A stretch of DNA of 64,000 nt from Acidobacteriota bacterium. Lineage in GTDB: Bacteria; Acidobacteriota; Holophagae; Acanthopleuribacterales; Acanthopleuribacteraceae. A model generated the notes under the pieces. The model searched no databases, was not told where the DNA came from, and saw only the letters and a list, made by a program, of their open reading frames with translations. Both the position numbers and the translations under genes were made by a program. The stretch covers positions 1 to 64,000 of the forward strand of contig JASJCB010000007.1 in NCBI GenBank assembly GCA_030066195.1, given 5' to 3'. Below, piece by piece: positions 57,801 through 64,000 of this stretch (positions within the stretch are counted from its first letter, which is position 1; each line of letters starts with the position of its first letter).

Positions 57801-60800
57801 TATTGGACAGGACGATGATGTATTCCAGTCGATCACCCGGGTCTACCACGCCGGCCGTGCCGCCGTCCGAACTGATGGTTACGGTCTTCACGGCCTCGAT
57901 AAAGGTAGATACGCCCGGCGTAACGGTATCGTTGTCTGAATCGGTGTAGGTTCGCTCATCGGCAATGACACCCGGTTGTGAGGTATAGGTCAGGTCGGCG
58001 TCGTTGGTCAGCGGATCGCCGATGACCGCGTCCAGGTCTACCGTGGCGCGGTAGGTGATGGTGGTCTGGTCATCCATCAGAGTGAGCGCGGCGATGTCGA
58101 AGGTAAGCTGCTGACCGCTGATTGCCGGAGAAATATTTGCCGAACCCGGCACATAGGTGAGACCCGTCGGCAGGGTGTCGATCACTTGCAGGTTGTAGGC
58201 GTCGGCGGTACTTGAGACCAGGTGATCCAGCAGGATGGTGAAGGTGACCTCATCACCCGGCGATACGGAGTTATCGTCGGCAGTTTTGGTGATGTTCACA
58301 TCCGGCTCGACAATCGTCAGGTCCAGCGGCTGGATACCGGGGGTGCCCGCGTCATCGTCGAAGTCCACGGTTTGCGTGCCGCCCGCGGCGTCGTACTGCA
58401 CCGAGGCGTTATTGCCCAGAACCGTGCCGTCCACATTGCCCATGACATCTTCCACGATCACCGTGATGTCAATGGTGATGAAATCATCCGCGTCGCTGCC
58501 GTTGGACGGGTTCGTGATGGTGCCGTAGGTAAAGGTCAGCGCTTGTCCGACTTGTCCCGGCGCATTGTTGAATTGCAACGACATACCCATGTTGCCCACG
58601 CCGGTAGAGGCTGAAACGAAGCGCACGCCGTCGGGCAGGGTGTCGGTTACCACCACATTGTTGACGATGCCCTCGAACAGGTCGATCTGAACCCGATAAA
58701 CGAAGGTCTCGCCGATGGTGTAGGTGGTATTCGCCGGATCGGGCGTGAAGGTCTTATCGATCGCTACAGGATCGGCCACGGTGATGGTGGGTGCACTGTC
58801 GGATGCGTTGTAGTTGTTCAGATCGCTGTCATCGTCCTGATCCGAGGCCGCATCGCTGCCGTCGCGCTCGTTACTGTCCGTGCCGTCGCGGCTGGTGAAC
58901 TGTGCCGTGGTGGTGTTCTGGATCTGCTGTCCGGGGATGACGCTGTCGGTTAGGGATGCGGTGAAGGTAATGGTTACACTGCCGCCCACGGGGATGTCGA
59001 AGGCCGAGGTGTTCCAATCGCTGCCGTTGTTGGTAAAGGTCGGCGTTTCCGCGCCGCTGGAGGTACTGTCCACGCTCAGCGAAGTTGCATTCTCCAGACC
59101 GGTGGGCAGGACGTCGCTCAGCACCACTTCGTAAGCAGTCGTGGTGCCGTCGTTGTTGACGGTGATTTGGAAGTCAACCGTGTCGCCCGCATCCAGTCCG
59201 CTGGTGGAAGAGGTAATGGTCTTGGCCAGGGCCAGATGCGGCTCGCCGATGGTAATCGATTCGGCGTCGGCTTCTTGAACCGCGGAACCGCCGCCCGGAT
59301 CGTCGAAGTCCAGCGTGGCGCTGTTGCCCAGGGTTGCGTTGTCCTGGTTGCCCAGGATGTTATCCACCAGGCCGGTGTAGGTAAGTGTCACGGTTTGCGT
59401 GCTGCCGTCAGTATTGGTCAGCGTCCCAAGATCCAGGGCCAAAGTCTCCTGGCCGGCCATCGGGTCGTCATCTGTACGCGTGAACTCGGCGGGGTTGGTA
59501 GAAGAGGATACACCGGCCGGATAGCTGATCATCAAGGTACCGGTTTCATAGGTCAGGCCCTCGTCCAAAACATCGGCCAAAGCTACGTTGTCCAACTCCG
59601 CGTTGGGCGGCAGGCTGATTTCCAACTGGTAGCTGACCGAATCGCCGATCGCGTAGCGGGTTTGTGCGGCCAGGATGGTTTTGGTAAAGCCGGGCGTACC
59701 CACCTCCACATCGGCGCTGTCCGAGGTGGTGTAGTCGTTGGGCGCGCTGCCCGGGCCGGTGCGTTCGCCGTCGGCATCGCCGGCCGTGCCCGGCGTGGCG
59801 CTGCCGGTGCCTTGCGATCCCGGCAGACTGGTCCATGTTGCCGTGGCGGTGTTGGTGAGCGTACCCGTACCTACCGGACCCGAGGCGGTACCGGTGACCA
59901 CAATGGTCAGCATGCCGTCGGGCGGGAAGCTGGACACATCGATATCTATGGTGGTGCCGCTGCTGTTATCGGTGACGCCGCTGACGCCGCCGGCGGGCGT
60001 GATGCTGTCCACCGTCATGCTGTCGAAGTCGCCGGGCAGGGTGTCGGCGATGTTCAGGTCATAGGCGTGACCGGTGAAGCCGCCGTCCGGGTTGGTGACG
60101 ACCAGGGTGAAGACCACATCGCCGCCGGCGGTGAGTATCAGCGGCGGGTCGGCGCTTTTGGCAACGGCCGGATTGGCTTCCAACACGGTGACCGAGGTGG
60201 TTGCGGGCGTGAGGCTTTGCGGTTGGCTGAGGTTGTCCAGCCAGCTGAGCGTGCCCTGGTTGGTGCGCGACGTACCGGCCTGGTTCCCCGCGATGTTGGC
60301 CACGACCGCCTGAAGCTCCAGCGTGTAGCTTTCGGTATTCACATCGTCGTCGGAGTTGATGAGATTGCCCAGGAACAGGCTGAGCGTCTGCCCGCTGACG
60401 ACGATATCGCTGCCGTCGGCCAGGGCGACGAAAACTCCGGTTGCCGCGCTGTTGATGCCGCCCGGATCGGAAGAGGCGGTCAGGCCGGTTTCAAAGGTCC
60501 TGGCCAGGCGTGCGGTTCCGGCGGCATAGGTGAGTCCGGTGGGCAGAGTGTCGCCCAACGTGACCTCGCGCGTGGTACCGGCGGGCACACTGACGCTGAC
60601 GCGGAAGGTAGCCACCTCGCCGATGAATACCTCGTTACTCGTGCTGTCGGCTTCGCTGGTGCTGTTCAAGACCTTGGTCAGACCCGTGGGCGAACCCGCG
60701 CCTCCGCCCGTGTCCACCGGGGTCAGCGTAGGATTCTTGCCGTCGCTGTCGTCGCCGTTATCGTCGCTGGGTTCGTTGATACCGCCGTCGGCGGTGACGG

Positions 60801-63800
60801 TTGCCTGGTTGGGAATGATGGTGCCGTCCGGGGTCATGGCGTCTACCGTTACCTGGAAGCGTACGGTGACCAATCCACCCGGCAGAATCTCGCCGATGTT
60901 CACGCTCAGGGGATCGGTGCTCACCACGGCGCCGCCGCTGGTGGAGGCGGAACCGGCGACATAGGTTGTGTCGGCGGGCGTGGTATCGTCCAGGAAGACG
61001 TTGGTAGCGCCGGCCGAGCCGATGTTCTGGACCGTGATGGTGTACTCGATCGCATCACCGGGATCTACCAGGCCGTCGCCGTCCGCATCGCTGAACTGGC
61101 TCCAGCGTTTCTCCACATCCAGTTCCGGCGCGCCGGCCACTCCGTTGACGGCCGCGAAGACCGTGGGTTGATCGCCGTCGCTCGGATCGCCGTTACTGTC
61201 GGATTGACCCGGATCGGTCTGGTCGGAATCGGTATCCGCCTGGTTGGTGTAGGTCATGGTCATGGGGACGAAAGCGTCGATGGTCACGCGGAACTCGGCC
61301 GTGATGAAACCGCCGATGGGAATGGACGCGCCGGTCAGGCTGACCGCGCTGCCGACCACGGTCAAGGTGCCGCTGTCGGAAGAATTGCTTGCCGCCACGA
61401 AGGTCAGACCGGTGGGAATGGTATCGGTGAAGGACACGCCGGTCAGCGCTTCATCGCCCAGGTTCTCCAGGATGAAGATATAGCGCATCTCATCGCCCGC
61501 GTTCACATCGGCGCTCATGTCGGCGTCGTCGAACCACTCGACCACCTTTTGCACATATAAGGCGTTGGTCAGGGAGGGCGGCCCGCCGACGGGGATATCG
61601 GTCGGCTGGTCGCCGTTTTCATCCACGCCGTCTTCATCGGTGGGCTCGGGCACCGACTCGTTTGAGTCCACGAAACCCTGGTTGCTGATAATGGTGCCGG
61701 CGGGGGTTCCGCCGTCCACGGTGACGCTGAAGGTAACCGTTACCACTTCACTGGTAGCCATGGGTCCGATGGAAACGCTAAGCGGATCGCCGGCATCATC
61801 GGTGGTGCCCTTGGAGGACATCAGTGAAGCGGCCACATAGGTGGTGTTAGCCGGGATGCTGTCGGTAAAGACCGTGCCGGTTACGGCGGCGGAGGTGTTG
61901 GTAAGCGTGATGGTGTAGGTCAGTTCATCGCCGGGATCGACCACGCCGGGCGTGCCGCCGTCGCTGGTAATGGCCACGGTTTTGACGGCGTCGATCACCG
62001 CGGGAACGGCCGGTACGATATCCTCGTCATCCGAGCCCATGTAAGCGCGTTCCAGAGCCGGGGTGCCGGACTGTCCGTCGTAGTCCAGGTTGATGGTATT
62101 GGTAACGGTGTTGGCTACCGGCGCGTCCAGATCGACCGTACATTGGAAGGTGAAGGACTTGCTCATCTCCACCAGGGTAATGCCGCCCAGGTCGAATTCC
62201 GGCTGCGTGGGATCGGTCTCATCCACAACGCCGTCGCCCGTGTGTGAGCCCGGCACGTAGGTCAGCCCGGCGGGAATGGCATCGTCCAACAGAACGTCAA
62301 AGGCGTCGGCCGTAGAACTGCTGTGGCTGACGGTGATGGTGAAGGTTACGGTATCGCCCACCGAGGGATTGCTCTTGTCAGCGACCTTGGTCACCGCCAG
62401 GTTGGGTTCGATGATATCGATCACCTGGGTATCGGGACCGGCAGGGCCCACGTCGGCGGTCAGGCTTGCGGAGTTGGTGAGCATGGTTCCGTCGGTATTG
62501 CCGCCCACATCCAGCACGCGCGCATTCAGGCGCAGGATGAAGAAATCGTTCGCGGTATTCGCGTCGGACGCGTTGGTGACATTGCCCATGTCCATGGTAA
62601 TGGTTCCGGCGGGCGCTTCAACGGCGGCCGTGAAACTGTGGCTGATATTGGGACCCGCCACCACGGTGACCGGACCCTCGAAGTCCAACCCGGAAGGCAG
62701 TACATCGGTGACCACAACGTTACCCTTGATGCCCTCGATCACATCCACGCGGATGTCGAAGGTGATCAGGTCGCCGATGGTGAAGTCGTTGTTGGAATGG
62801 ATCGCGTTCAGCGACTTCTGGATGGAGATCGACGAGTCCACCGTCAGGGTAGCCGTATCGGTTTCGCCGTAGTTGTCCAGGTTGCCGTCGTCATCGTCCG
62901 TACTGTCCGTGCTGTCGCGACCGCCGCCGGTCGATTGGCTGTCATAGCTCGCGGTCACGGTATTGGTCAGCATTTCCCCGGCCACGGCGGTATCGGCCAA
63001 GACGGCCTCGTAGACGATGGTCAGCGTCGCGCCGGCGGGAATTTCGATCAGGGGCCAGCCCAGGGTGTCGTCCGTATTCGTGGTCGTGGAAAGCACCGCA
63101 TCCCCGGCAGTCAGCGCACCGCCGCCGTTTTCCGTCACCTGGCCGCCGTCATCGTCCAACGAGGTCACGTTGAAGTTAGGTGTGCCGCCCAGCAGGTTGG
63201 CGGGCAGTACATCTTCCAGGTCCACCCGGAAGGCAGTGGCAACCCCTGCCGTGTTCTGCACCGTGACGGTGTATTCGATGGTATCGCCCGCATCGCTGCC
63301 GGCCGCGCCGCCGGTGATGGACTTGGTGATCTCCAGGTTGGGCTCCACCACGGTAATCGTCGCGGTATCCGAGGGCAGCGGCATGGTGGCGTTGAGGTAA
63401 CTCAAGGTAGCCGTGTTGTCCAGGGTGGTCCCGTTCTGGTTGGCCAGGATGTTGTCTACCGAAACCTGGTAACTGATGGTAATGGATTGACCGGCCGCCG
63501 CGCTGTTGGTGATGGTGCCGAAGTCGAACACCAGGGGATCGGTGCCCGCCCCCGGTGTAGCGCTTGGGCTGAGTGAGGCGCTGAAATTACTCATGGGCGT
63601 GGTGATGGTAATGGCCGCGCCCGTGTAGGTCAGCCCGGTCGGCAGGTTATCGGTGATCACGAAGTTATCGGTGGTGCCCACGGGTACATCCACCTGGATG
63701 GTCATGGTCGTCGTATCACCGATTTGCAGGTTGGCGTCGCCGGTTTTGGTTACCGTGGGTTTGCCCGCGGTCACGGTTTCGGTAGCCGTGTCGCGCAGGT

Positions 63801-64000
63801 CGTTTTCGCCCGCGCCGCTGCCGGTTCGCTCACCCGTGCCGCTCGCGGGCGCGCCGGGTGTTACATCGCCGGTGCCGTTATCGCCCGGCAGACTGGTTGC
63901 CGTGCCGATCGCCGTGTTGTTGACCTGTTCCTCGAAGCTGATGCTGGGATCGATCACCGCCGTGTAGACCAGTTCGATGAACTCACCCGGATCCAGGTAA
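42817..64000 (-). CDS. Giant DUF11-repeat surface protein, 5' end beyond the right edge
   Basis: At least 7060 codons. The frame is open to the right edge (YLDPGEFIELVYTAV precedes the first in-window GTG), so the true start lies outside. The protein is almost entirely DUF11 modules, each with a K-T/S opening, a GDTLxYTVTITNxG strand and an LxxGxxxTIxFxVTV strand. From the right edge to about 49.75 kb these form a 1365-residue super-repeat. 49690-44035 encode thirteen 145-residue units with calcium-type loops, and three plain DUF11 domains follow. The C-terminus IPVPVLGPWGLTALILLLAA then QRRKAT is an IPTL-CTERM-like tail: a Pro motif, one membrane helix and a basic end. Acidic linkers (SDDPDEPGDDDPTETPV) separate units. 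An exported, cell-surface adhesive fibre is likely. Cysteines are almost absent. Confidence 0.93.
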   Translation of the reverse strand, partial: YLDPGEFIELVYTAVIDPSISFEEQVNNTAIGTATSLPGDNGTGDVTPGAPASGTGERTGSGAGENDLRDTATETVTAGKPTVTKTGDANLQIGDTTTMTIQVDVPVGTTDNFVITDNLPTGLTYTGAAITITTPMSNFSASLSPSATPGAGTDPLVFDFGTITNSAAAGQSITISYQVSVDNILANQNGTTLDNTATLSYLNATMPLPSDTATITVVEPNLEITKSITGGAAGSDAGDTIEYTVTVQNTAGVATAFRVDLEDVLPANLLGGTPNFNVTSLDDDGGQVTENGGGALTAGDAVLSTTTNTDDTLGWPLIEIPAGATLTIVYEAVLADTAVAGEMLTNTVTASYDSQSTGGGRDSTDSTDDDDGNLDNYGETDTATLTVDSSISIQKSLNAIHSNNDFTIGDLITFDIRVDVIEGIKGNVVVTDVLPSGLDFEGPVTVVAGPNISHSFTAAVEAPAGTITMDMGNVTNASDANTANDFFILRLNARVLDVGGNTDGTMLTNSASLTADVGPAGPDTQVIDIIEPNLAVTKVADKSNPSVGDTVTFTITVSHSSSTADAFDVLLDDAIPAGLTYVPGSHTGDGVVDETDPTQPEFDLGGITLVEMSKSFTFQCTVDLDAPVANTVTNTINLDYDGQSGTPALERAYMGSDDEDIVPAVPAVIDAVKTVAITSDGGTPGVVDPGDELTYTITLTNTSAAVTGTVFTDSIPANTTYVAASLMSSKGTTDDAGDPLSVSIGPMATSEVVTVTFSVTVDGGTPAGTIISNQGFVDSNESVPEPTDEDGVDENGDQPTDIPVGGPPSLTNALYVQKVVEWFDDADMSADVNAGDEMRYIFILENLGDEALTGVSFTDTIPTGLTFVAASNSSDSGTLTVVGSAVSLTGASIPIGGFITAEFRVTIDAFVPMTMTYTNQADTDSDQTDPGQSDSNGDPSDGDQPTVFAAVNGVAGAPELDVEKRWSQFSDADGDGLVDPGDAIEYTITVQNIGSAGATNVFLDDTTPADTTYVAGSASTSGGAVVSTDPLSVNIGEILPGGLVTVRFQVTVDAMTPDGTIIPNQATVTADGGINEPSDDNGDDSDGKNPTLTPVDTGGGAGSPTGLTKVLNSTSEADSTSNEVFIGEVATFRVSVSVPAGTTREVTLGDTLPTGLTYAAGTARLARTFETGLTASSDPGGINSAATGVFVALADGSDIVVSGQTLSLFLGNLINSDDDVNTESYTLELQAVVANIAGNQAGTSRTNQGTLSWLDNLSQPQSLTPATTSVTVLEANPAVAKSADPPLILTAGGDVVFTLVVTNPDGGFTGHAYDLNIADTLPGDFDSMTVDSITPAGGVSGVTDNSSGTTIDIDVSSFPPDGMLTIVVTGTASGPVGTGTLTNTATATWTSLPGSQGTGSATPGTAGDADGERTGPGSAPNDYTTSDSADVEVGTPGFTKTILAAQTRYAIGDSVSYQLEISLPPNAELDNVALADVLDEGLTYETGTLMISYPAGVSSSTNPAEFTRTDDDPMAGQETLALDLGTLTNTDGSTQTVTLTYTGLVDNILGNQDNATLGNSATLDFDDPGGGSAVQEADAESITIGEPHLALAKTITSSTSGLDAGDTVDFQITVNNDGTTTAYEVVLSDVLPTGLENATSLSVDSTSSGAETPTFTNNGSDWNTSAFDIPVGGSVTITFTASLTDSVIPGQQIQNTTTAQFTSRDGTDSNERDGSDAASDQDDDSDLNNYNASDSAPTITVADPVAIDKTFTPDPANTTYTIGETFVYRVQIDLFEGIVNNVVVTDTLPDGVRFVSASTGVGNMGMSLQFNNAPGQVGQALTFTYGTITNPSNGSDADDFITIDITVIVEDVMGNVDGTVLGNNASVQYDAAGGTQTVDFDDDAGTPGIQPLDLTIVEPDVNITKTADDNSVSPGDEVTFTILLDHLVSSTADAYNLQVIDTLPTGLTYVPGSANISPAISGQQLTFDIAALTLMDDQTTITYRATVDLDAVIGDPLTNDADLTYTSQPGVIADERTYTDSDNDTVTPGVSTFIEAVKTVTISSDGGTAGVVDPGDRLEYIIVLSNSGSAVDNAVFSDPIPLNTTYFAGSLTSSAGTVDDTGDPLTVDIGSMADGDSVTITFEVTVDAGTPAGTIISNQGQVDSDQTVPEPTDEDGIDENGDQPTDIPVGGPPMLTNALYVQKLVEWFDDADMSADVNAGDEMRYIFILENRGDEALTGVSFTDTIPTGLTFVAASNSSDSGTLTVIGSAVSLTGASIPIGGFITAEFRVTIDAFAPMTMTYINQADTDSDQTDPGQSDSNGDPSDGDQPTVFSAVNGVAGAPELDVEKRWTQGTDADDDGLVDPSDGILYTITIRNIGSAAATDVRLTDPTPADTTFVAGSASTSNGAVSGTDPLDVNIGEIPPGGLVTVSFRVTVDAGTPDGTIIPNQATVTADGGISEPSDDNGDDSDGKNPTLTPVDTGGGAGSPTGLSKVLQSSSEADSTGSEVFIGEVVIFRVSVNVPAGATREVTLGDTLPTGLTYIAGTARLARTFDTGLAASEDPGGINSAATGVFVALADGSDIIVSGQTLSLFLGDLINSDSDVNNEVYTLELQAVVANIAGNQAGTARTNQGTLSWLDSLNQPQSLTPASADVTVLEANPTIAKSAAPPLILTTGGDVVFTLVVTNADGGFTGHAYDLNITDTLPGDFDSMTVDSITPAGGVSGVTDNSSGTIIDVDVSSFPPDGTLTIVVTGTASGPVGTGTLTNTATGTWTSLPGTQGTGSATPGTAGDADGERTGPGSAPNDYTTSDSADIEVGTPGFTKTILSAQSRYAIGDTVSYQLEISLPPNAELDNTAVADILDEGLTYVTGTLMISYPSGVSSSTNPVEFTRTDDDPMAGQETLALNLGTLTNTNGSTQTVTLTYTGLVDNIPGNQDNATLGNSATLDYDDPGGGSAVQESDTESITVGEPHLALNKSITSSSAGLDAGDTVDFEITLSNDGTTTAYEVVLSDVLPAGLENATSLSVDSTSGGADTPTFTNNGSDWNTSAFDVPVGGSITISFTASLTDSVIPGQQIQNTATAEFTSRDGTDSNERDGSDANSDQDDDADLNNYNTEDSAAVITVADPVAISKTFTPDPANTTYTIGETFLYRIRVDLFEGTIDNVVVTDTLPDGVRFVSASTGVGNMGMSLQFNTDPAEAGQVLTFTYGTISNPADADTGNDFITIDITVIVEDVVANVDGAVLGNNASVQYDAAGGTQTVDFDDDAGTAGIQPLDLTIIEPEVNITKTADAPVVSPGDEVTFTILLDHLVTSSADAYDLQVVDTLPAGLTYVPGSANLTPSINGQELTFDIAALTLLDDQTTITYRAVVDPDVVIGDPLTNDADLTYTSQPGTNADERTYNDTDNDTVTPGQVTFIEAVKTVVISSDGGTPGQVDPGDRLEYTVVLTNSGATAENVVFSDPIPLNTTYFAGSLTSSVGTVDDSGDPLTVDIGTMVDGASVTVTFEVTVDAGTPAGTIISNQGEVDSDQTVPEPTDEDGIDGNGDQPTDIPVGAPPALNDALYVQKVVSWITDADASTDVTAGDTMRYTLIFTNIGDGDLTGVSLTDTIPGGLTAVAASETIPAGNTITVVGGAVTVAIPSLPVGGTVTASFDVTIDVFAPTSRTYTNQGDVDSDQTDPDLTDSNGDPNDGSQPTTFTAVNGIAGTPALDVEKRWQQAVDLDSDGLVDPDDTIEYTITLINTGAAVADNVVLNDTIPANTTIVIGTVTTSQGIVITEDPVSVNISDMDPGDLVTVTFRVTVDSGTADGTIIPNQATASGDNFSDEPSDDNGDDADGKNPTLTPVDTDGSGDGSPSALTKSIVDTSEPDSSGTEVLIGEIVTFQLTFEVPAGTTGEVTLSDTLPSGMTYLADSALLQRVFGTGLVASQNPGGVNSAATGVDVALTDGDDVTIDGQDIDVLLGTVINSDNDGDTERYILTYSVLVTNDSGNQAGTDLTNSGGLSYLNGLLQVVNLTPSAQTVTVTEPTLSISLSALPTAILTDGGDVTFTLTVRNESGANDASAFDVAISDVLPGEWTALSIDSIAPTAGVSGVTDNTSGTGLDITVDQMDPGSEVVITFTATAPGTLTEGTLTTTADVTWTSLPGIDGTTDQVTDASGGSEGERNGDGGANDYSASDSTDVVVGDVNLTKSIDNEQTRYAIGDEVEYRIVITLPATGSKASSAFNDVLDEGLTYISGSLSIAYGSGMASSLSPTEFTVTDDSPSAGQETLNLDFGILTNTNGADGTITLTYRALVDNILTNQDNQGLDNTVTLDFDDPGGSGNIQLTDSESVLVGEPYLSIAHTITSGTAGLEAGDSVDYQVVITNDGNTTAYETVLSNVLPAGLENVTGLSVTSATGGATTPNLTNNGTDWTTDAFDLPPGGSITLVFTADLELGVIPGQTIQNQVDATFTSRDGSDANERDGSDPGSNQDDDSDLNNYNTTANAPSFVVDDPVGIDKQFYPDAADITYTIGEQVIYRLTIALIEGTIDDLVLEDVLPEGVTFVSASVGNGNMGLTTEYVDPPVESGQTLTLDFGQVINPADGDGDNDFITVDITVTVDNISANQDGTLLGNNASVSFTGPSGTETRDFDADAGTAGIQPLDLEVVEPLLEVTKIADITDPEPGEEVTFTLTVSHDAAGNADAYDIEIVDTVPPELAYVVGSADTTVNVNGERLIFTISSLALVDAPVVITYRAIVNEDAPLGVPTSNSVVTTWTTLADEQDGERTGEDGSGGLNDLETTAEATVTPSLAALDADKTDALTDDADGDGVVSPGDTLTYTVTITNTGNETVTGMVFSDSLEANLQLVSGSVTTTQGSVTTGNTGGDSSIAIDLGDLSGGADITITFQATVAAPFPADVDAVVNQGAVTSNELDDVPTDDPDTPDEDDPTEVPVTAAPELLVTKTDALQLDADSSGDTSPGDTLRYTLTITNVGNQDAGNVVLTDVTEPNLTLVAGTVTTSQGTVDLGNNPADLSVAVALGTIAGNGASATVTFDVAINDPLPEGTAQVANQAVVSSDGQPPVPSDDPDVPGDEDPTETPVTSAPRLVASKSDALVMDADMNGVASPGDTLEYTVTIANLGNASATGVIFSDIPDSNTALVSGSVTTSQGSITAGNTGTPPVTVDLGTIAANASATITFRVIIDDPLTDGITAVVNQGTVSSDDEPDLPTDDPDAPGDDDPTETPLTAGPLLEVSKTDTLFIDTDANGSVGPGDTLLYLITISNNGNAPATGVSLSDTPDTNTILVTGSVVSSQGMVNGTDPISVDLGQIDADASATVSFAVTVVDPLPDGVTTVANQAVVSSNELPDEPSDDPDTPDEDDPTETPVVAEPILSASKTDTLLVDADGNGFASPGDTLGYTVTITNSGNAPVTNLVFTDTPDSNTTLVPGSVSSSQGSVTGDIQVDLGTLPGNGTDATITFQVTVNDPLPAGITRVANQGTFSGDDVPDEPTDDPDEPGDDDPTETPVGSDPELSASKTDSLLIDTNGDGEAGPGDTLRYTVVITNNGNGTATDVLFTDEPDLGTMFVTGSVTTTQGMEVVPDPMGELGPAVAVYVGDLPGSASVTITFDVAVSPNATATQVVNQGLVNSLGTPTVLTDDPDEPGDDDPTVAPLVGEPDLVVEKTDILAVDADLSGNASAGDTIEYTITVTNSGARGTSVVLTDVPGAFTTLVVGSVSTSRGAVVNGNTGGDTDVVVDAADLAPGADLTVTFRVTIDDPLPAGLTQVANQAVALSPDLPPTPSDDPDEPGDDDPTETPLGAEPQLTVTKIDELTNVNELMDPDDNGYVSAGDLLTYIITISNTGNGDATGVTLTDTPDVHTSLVAASVTTTQGSITAGNAGTPPVEVDLGTLPAGTSATVTFQVTIDDPLTEGVTAVGNQAIVTSNELPDQPSDDPDTPAEDDPTETPLGEAPKLSVTKADYLTADLDGSGGPSAGDVLAYLVTITNSGGGAATDVVFTDTPDVNTTLIPLSVTTTNGTVTSGNAGTAPIIVELGDLAPGQTAQIGFQVTIASPLPAGIVKVANQGIVSTPDQPDVPSDDPDEPGDDDPTETPVTAAPALSASKTDTLVIDLDNSGTAGPGDTLLYLVTIRNNGNADATGVTFTDTPDSNTTLVPGSVTSSQGAVTDGNAGTPPVAVDLGTIGPGKTATISFRVTIVDPLPFGLVDVANQGFVNSNELPVERTDDPAEDGEEDPTVTPVNDGPVLEADKTDLLVIDADNSGDPSGGDTLAYLVRIRNTGNGTATGVTFLDFPDVNTTLVAGSVQTTVGVITGGNDGNAPVEVAVGSLPPGAFADIAFRVTIDAPAPDGLTRLVNQGLITSNEYPGVLTDDPDVLGEQDPTVTPLGPDPRITASKTDILFSDNDGSGAPTAGDELQYQVIIRNLGFGSATGVTYSDTPDANTTLVAGSVQTTQGTITGGNAGTPPVTANLGEIPPGGTVVLSYRVLVADPLPMGVTRVINQGIIDGDNIPDTPTDTDDPDVPGPDDPTEVELEGNPVIGAFKADSLFTDANGDGVVSPGDTVLYQVLILNNGNATASGVILEDTPDPNTTLINGSIQTSQGAILDGNDGVLPIRVALGEIKPAGTALVTFLVVIANPLPISVTEVVNQAIISSNEVPDVPSTDPDGPEFSPTPTLVSQADLAITKTPSSTLVTAGTTFTYTIEIENLGPNGAGDVILTDPLPAQLDYVAATPSQGTCDYNPLTRTLTCNLAAIDVGESASVILEVYVLEEGEITNTVSVTAPQVDPEGGNNISAAMVTAAPGIDLELVKTVSNPNPEWGDTVTFTLSLTNQGPDIATGVTVNDLLPPELILQNATASSGSYDETTGNWTLTSVGVFATETLELEVLVQGLGDIVNDAEVTTAGQTDVDSTPGNSMAGEDDQDDAVVTIDTLIDLAITKTLLPAMPLAEEEAVYVLTVTNFGPSPASGVTAVDNLPDGMNYIGYQATQGDYDPLTGIWTIGTLAVDATVNLELTVLVDQELAGNRVQNTAEVSGNEPEATTDNNSDTVTTEIMIPVPVLGPWGLTALILLLAAAALIQRRKAT
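44035..49690. repeat. Thirteen DUF11 units of about 435 bp with calcium-loop motifs
   Basis: The translated units run from LDADKTDALTDDADGDGVV to TLVSQ. Each opens with K-x-D, then D-x-D-x-[SDN]-G-x-x-[SG]-x-G-D with EF-hand spacing, a DUF11 core, and a closing acidic linker DDPxxPGxxDPTExP. Units vary by up to about ten residues; the fifth is shortened around VTGDIQVDLG. They differ more from each other at DNA level than the super-repeat copies do. Confidence 0.85.
49750..64000. repeat. 4095-bp super-repeat of about ten DUF11 modules, about three and a half copies
   Basis: The same landmark (encoding ADVNAGDEMRY ... LYVQKVV) occurs at 61501, 57406 and 53311, exactly 4095 bp apart twice. Copies one and two are close to identical over long stretches. 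Copy three has diverged (for example WITDADASTDVTAGDTMRY) but keeps exact register. The frame is not disturbed, as 4095 is 1365 codons. Confidence 0.85.

Noticed and set aside
49492-61560. Long plus-strand open frames (about 820, 1419 and 797 codons) opposite the DUF11 gene
   Set aside because: They are antisense shadows of a GC-rich, codon-biased repeat gene. They show no domain pattern, no ribosome sites, and simply mirror the repeat structure of the minus strand.

Overview
The window comes from a GC-rich, Gram-negative bacterium. Two outer-membrane beta-barrel proteins, a giant secreted repeat protein with an IPTL-type tail, hybrid Ser/Thr-His kinases, a lipopeptide assembly line and a bacterial Hdr-Mvh hydrogenase suggest a large-genome, predatory- or surface-type lineage. 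Acidobacteriota (Holophagae/Acanthopleuribacter-like) or a deltaproteobacterial/myxobacterial relative would fit. This is inferred from gene content only; no rRNA or tRNA gene is present.

Layout. (1) 1-10.96 kb, minus strand: an oxygenase of the haem-oxygenase-like diiron type, then the first 3402 codons of a lipopeptide NRPS/PKS that runs off the left edge. Its order is FAAL-ACP-C-A(Gly, interrupted by a luciferase-like monooxygenase)-PCP-KS-AT-ACP-C. (2) 11.5-13.2 kb: a secreted multidomain protein of unknown role. (3) 13.3-22.3 kb: two very large sensor kinases with the same histidine-kinase core, separated by a seven-copy array of a 69-bp two-hairpin repeat. (4) 22.6-26.7 kb: two copies of a small periplasmic PstS-like protein plus porin pair, on opposite strands, the second preceded by a 72-codon coupled small gene. 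(5) 26.8-27.1 kb: an antitoxin-like small gene followed by a 16-codon coupled stub. (6) 27.1-35.2 kb, minus strand: a compact operon hdrC-hdrB-hdrA-mvhD-mvhG-mvhA-protease-hypA-hypB. A second, differently built HypB lies divergently at 35.7 kb, followed by an RdgC-like gene. (7) 37.5-37.95 kb: more copies of the hairpin repeat. (8) 37.95-42.6 kb, minus strand: a coupled AAA-type ATPase and a SIR2-like/STAND/TPR protein, a candidate conflict (anti-phage) system whose SIR2 motifs are degenerate. (9) 42.8 kb to the right edge, minus strand: over 7050 codons of a single DUF11-repeat protein with a 4095-bp super-repeat, thirteen 145-residue units that each carry a dockerin-like calcium loop, and a C-terminal membrane anchor.

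How the parts may work together. The hydrogenase operon encodes a complete flavin-based bifurcating HdrABC-MvhADG complex with part of its nickel-insertion machinery; hypC, hypD, hypE and hypF are not in the window. The lipopeptide genes probably make a fatty-acylated, oxygenated glycine-polyketide. The two kinases are orphans without nearby response regulators and lie next to the periplasmic protein/porin pairs. Long open frames opposite the real genes (for example across the DUF11 gene and the hydrogenase operon) are antisense shadows of GC-rich coding sequence.
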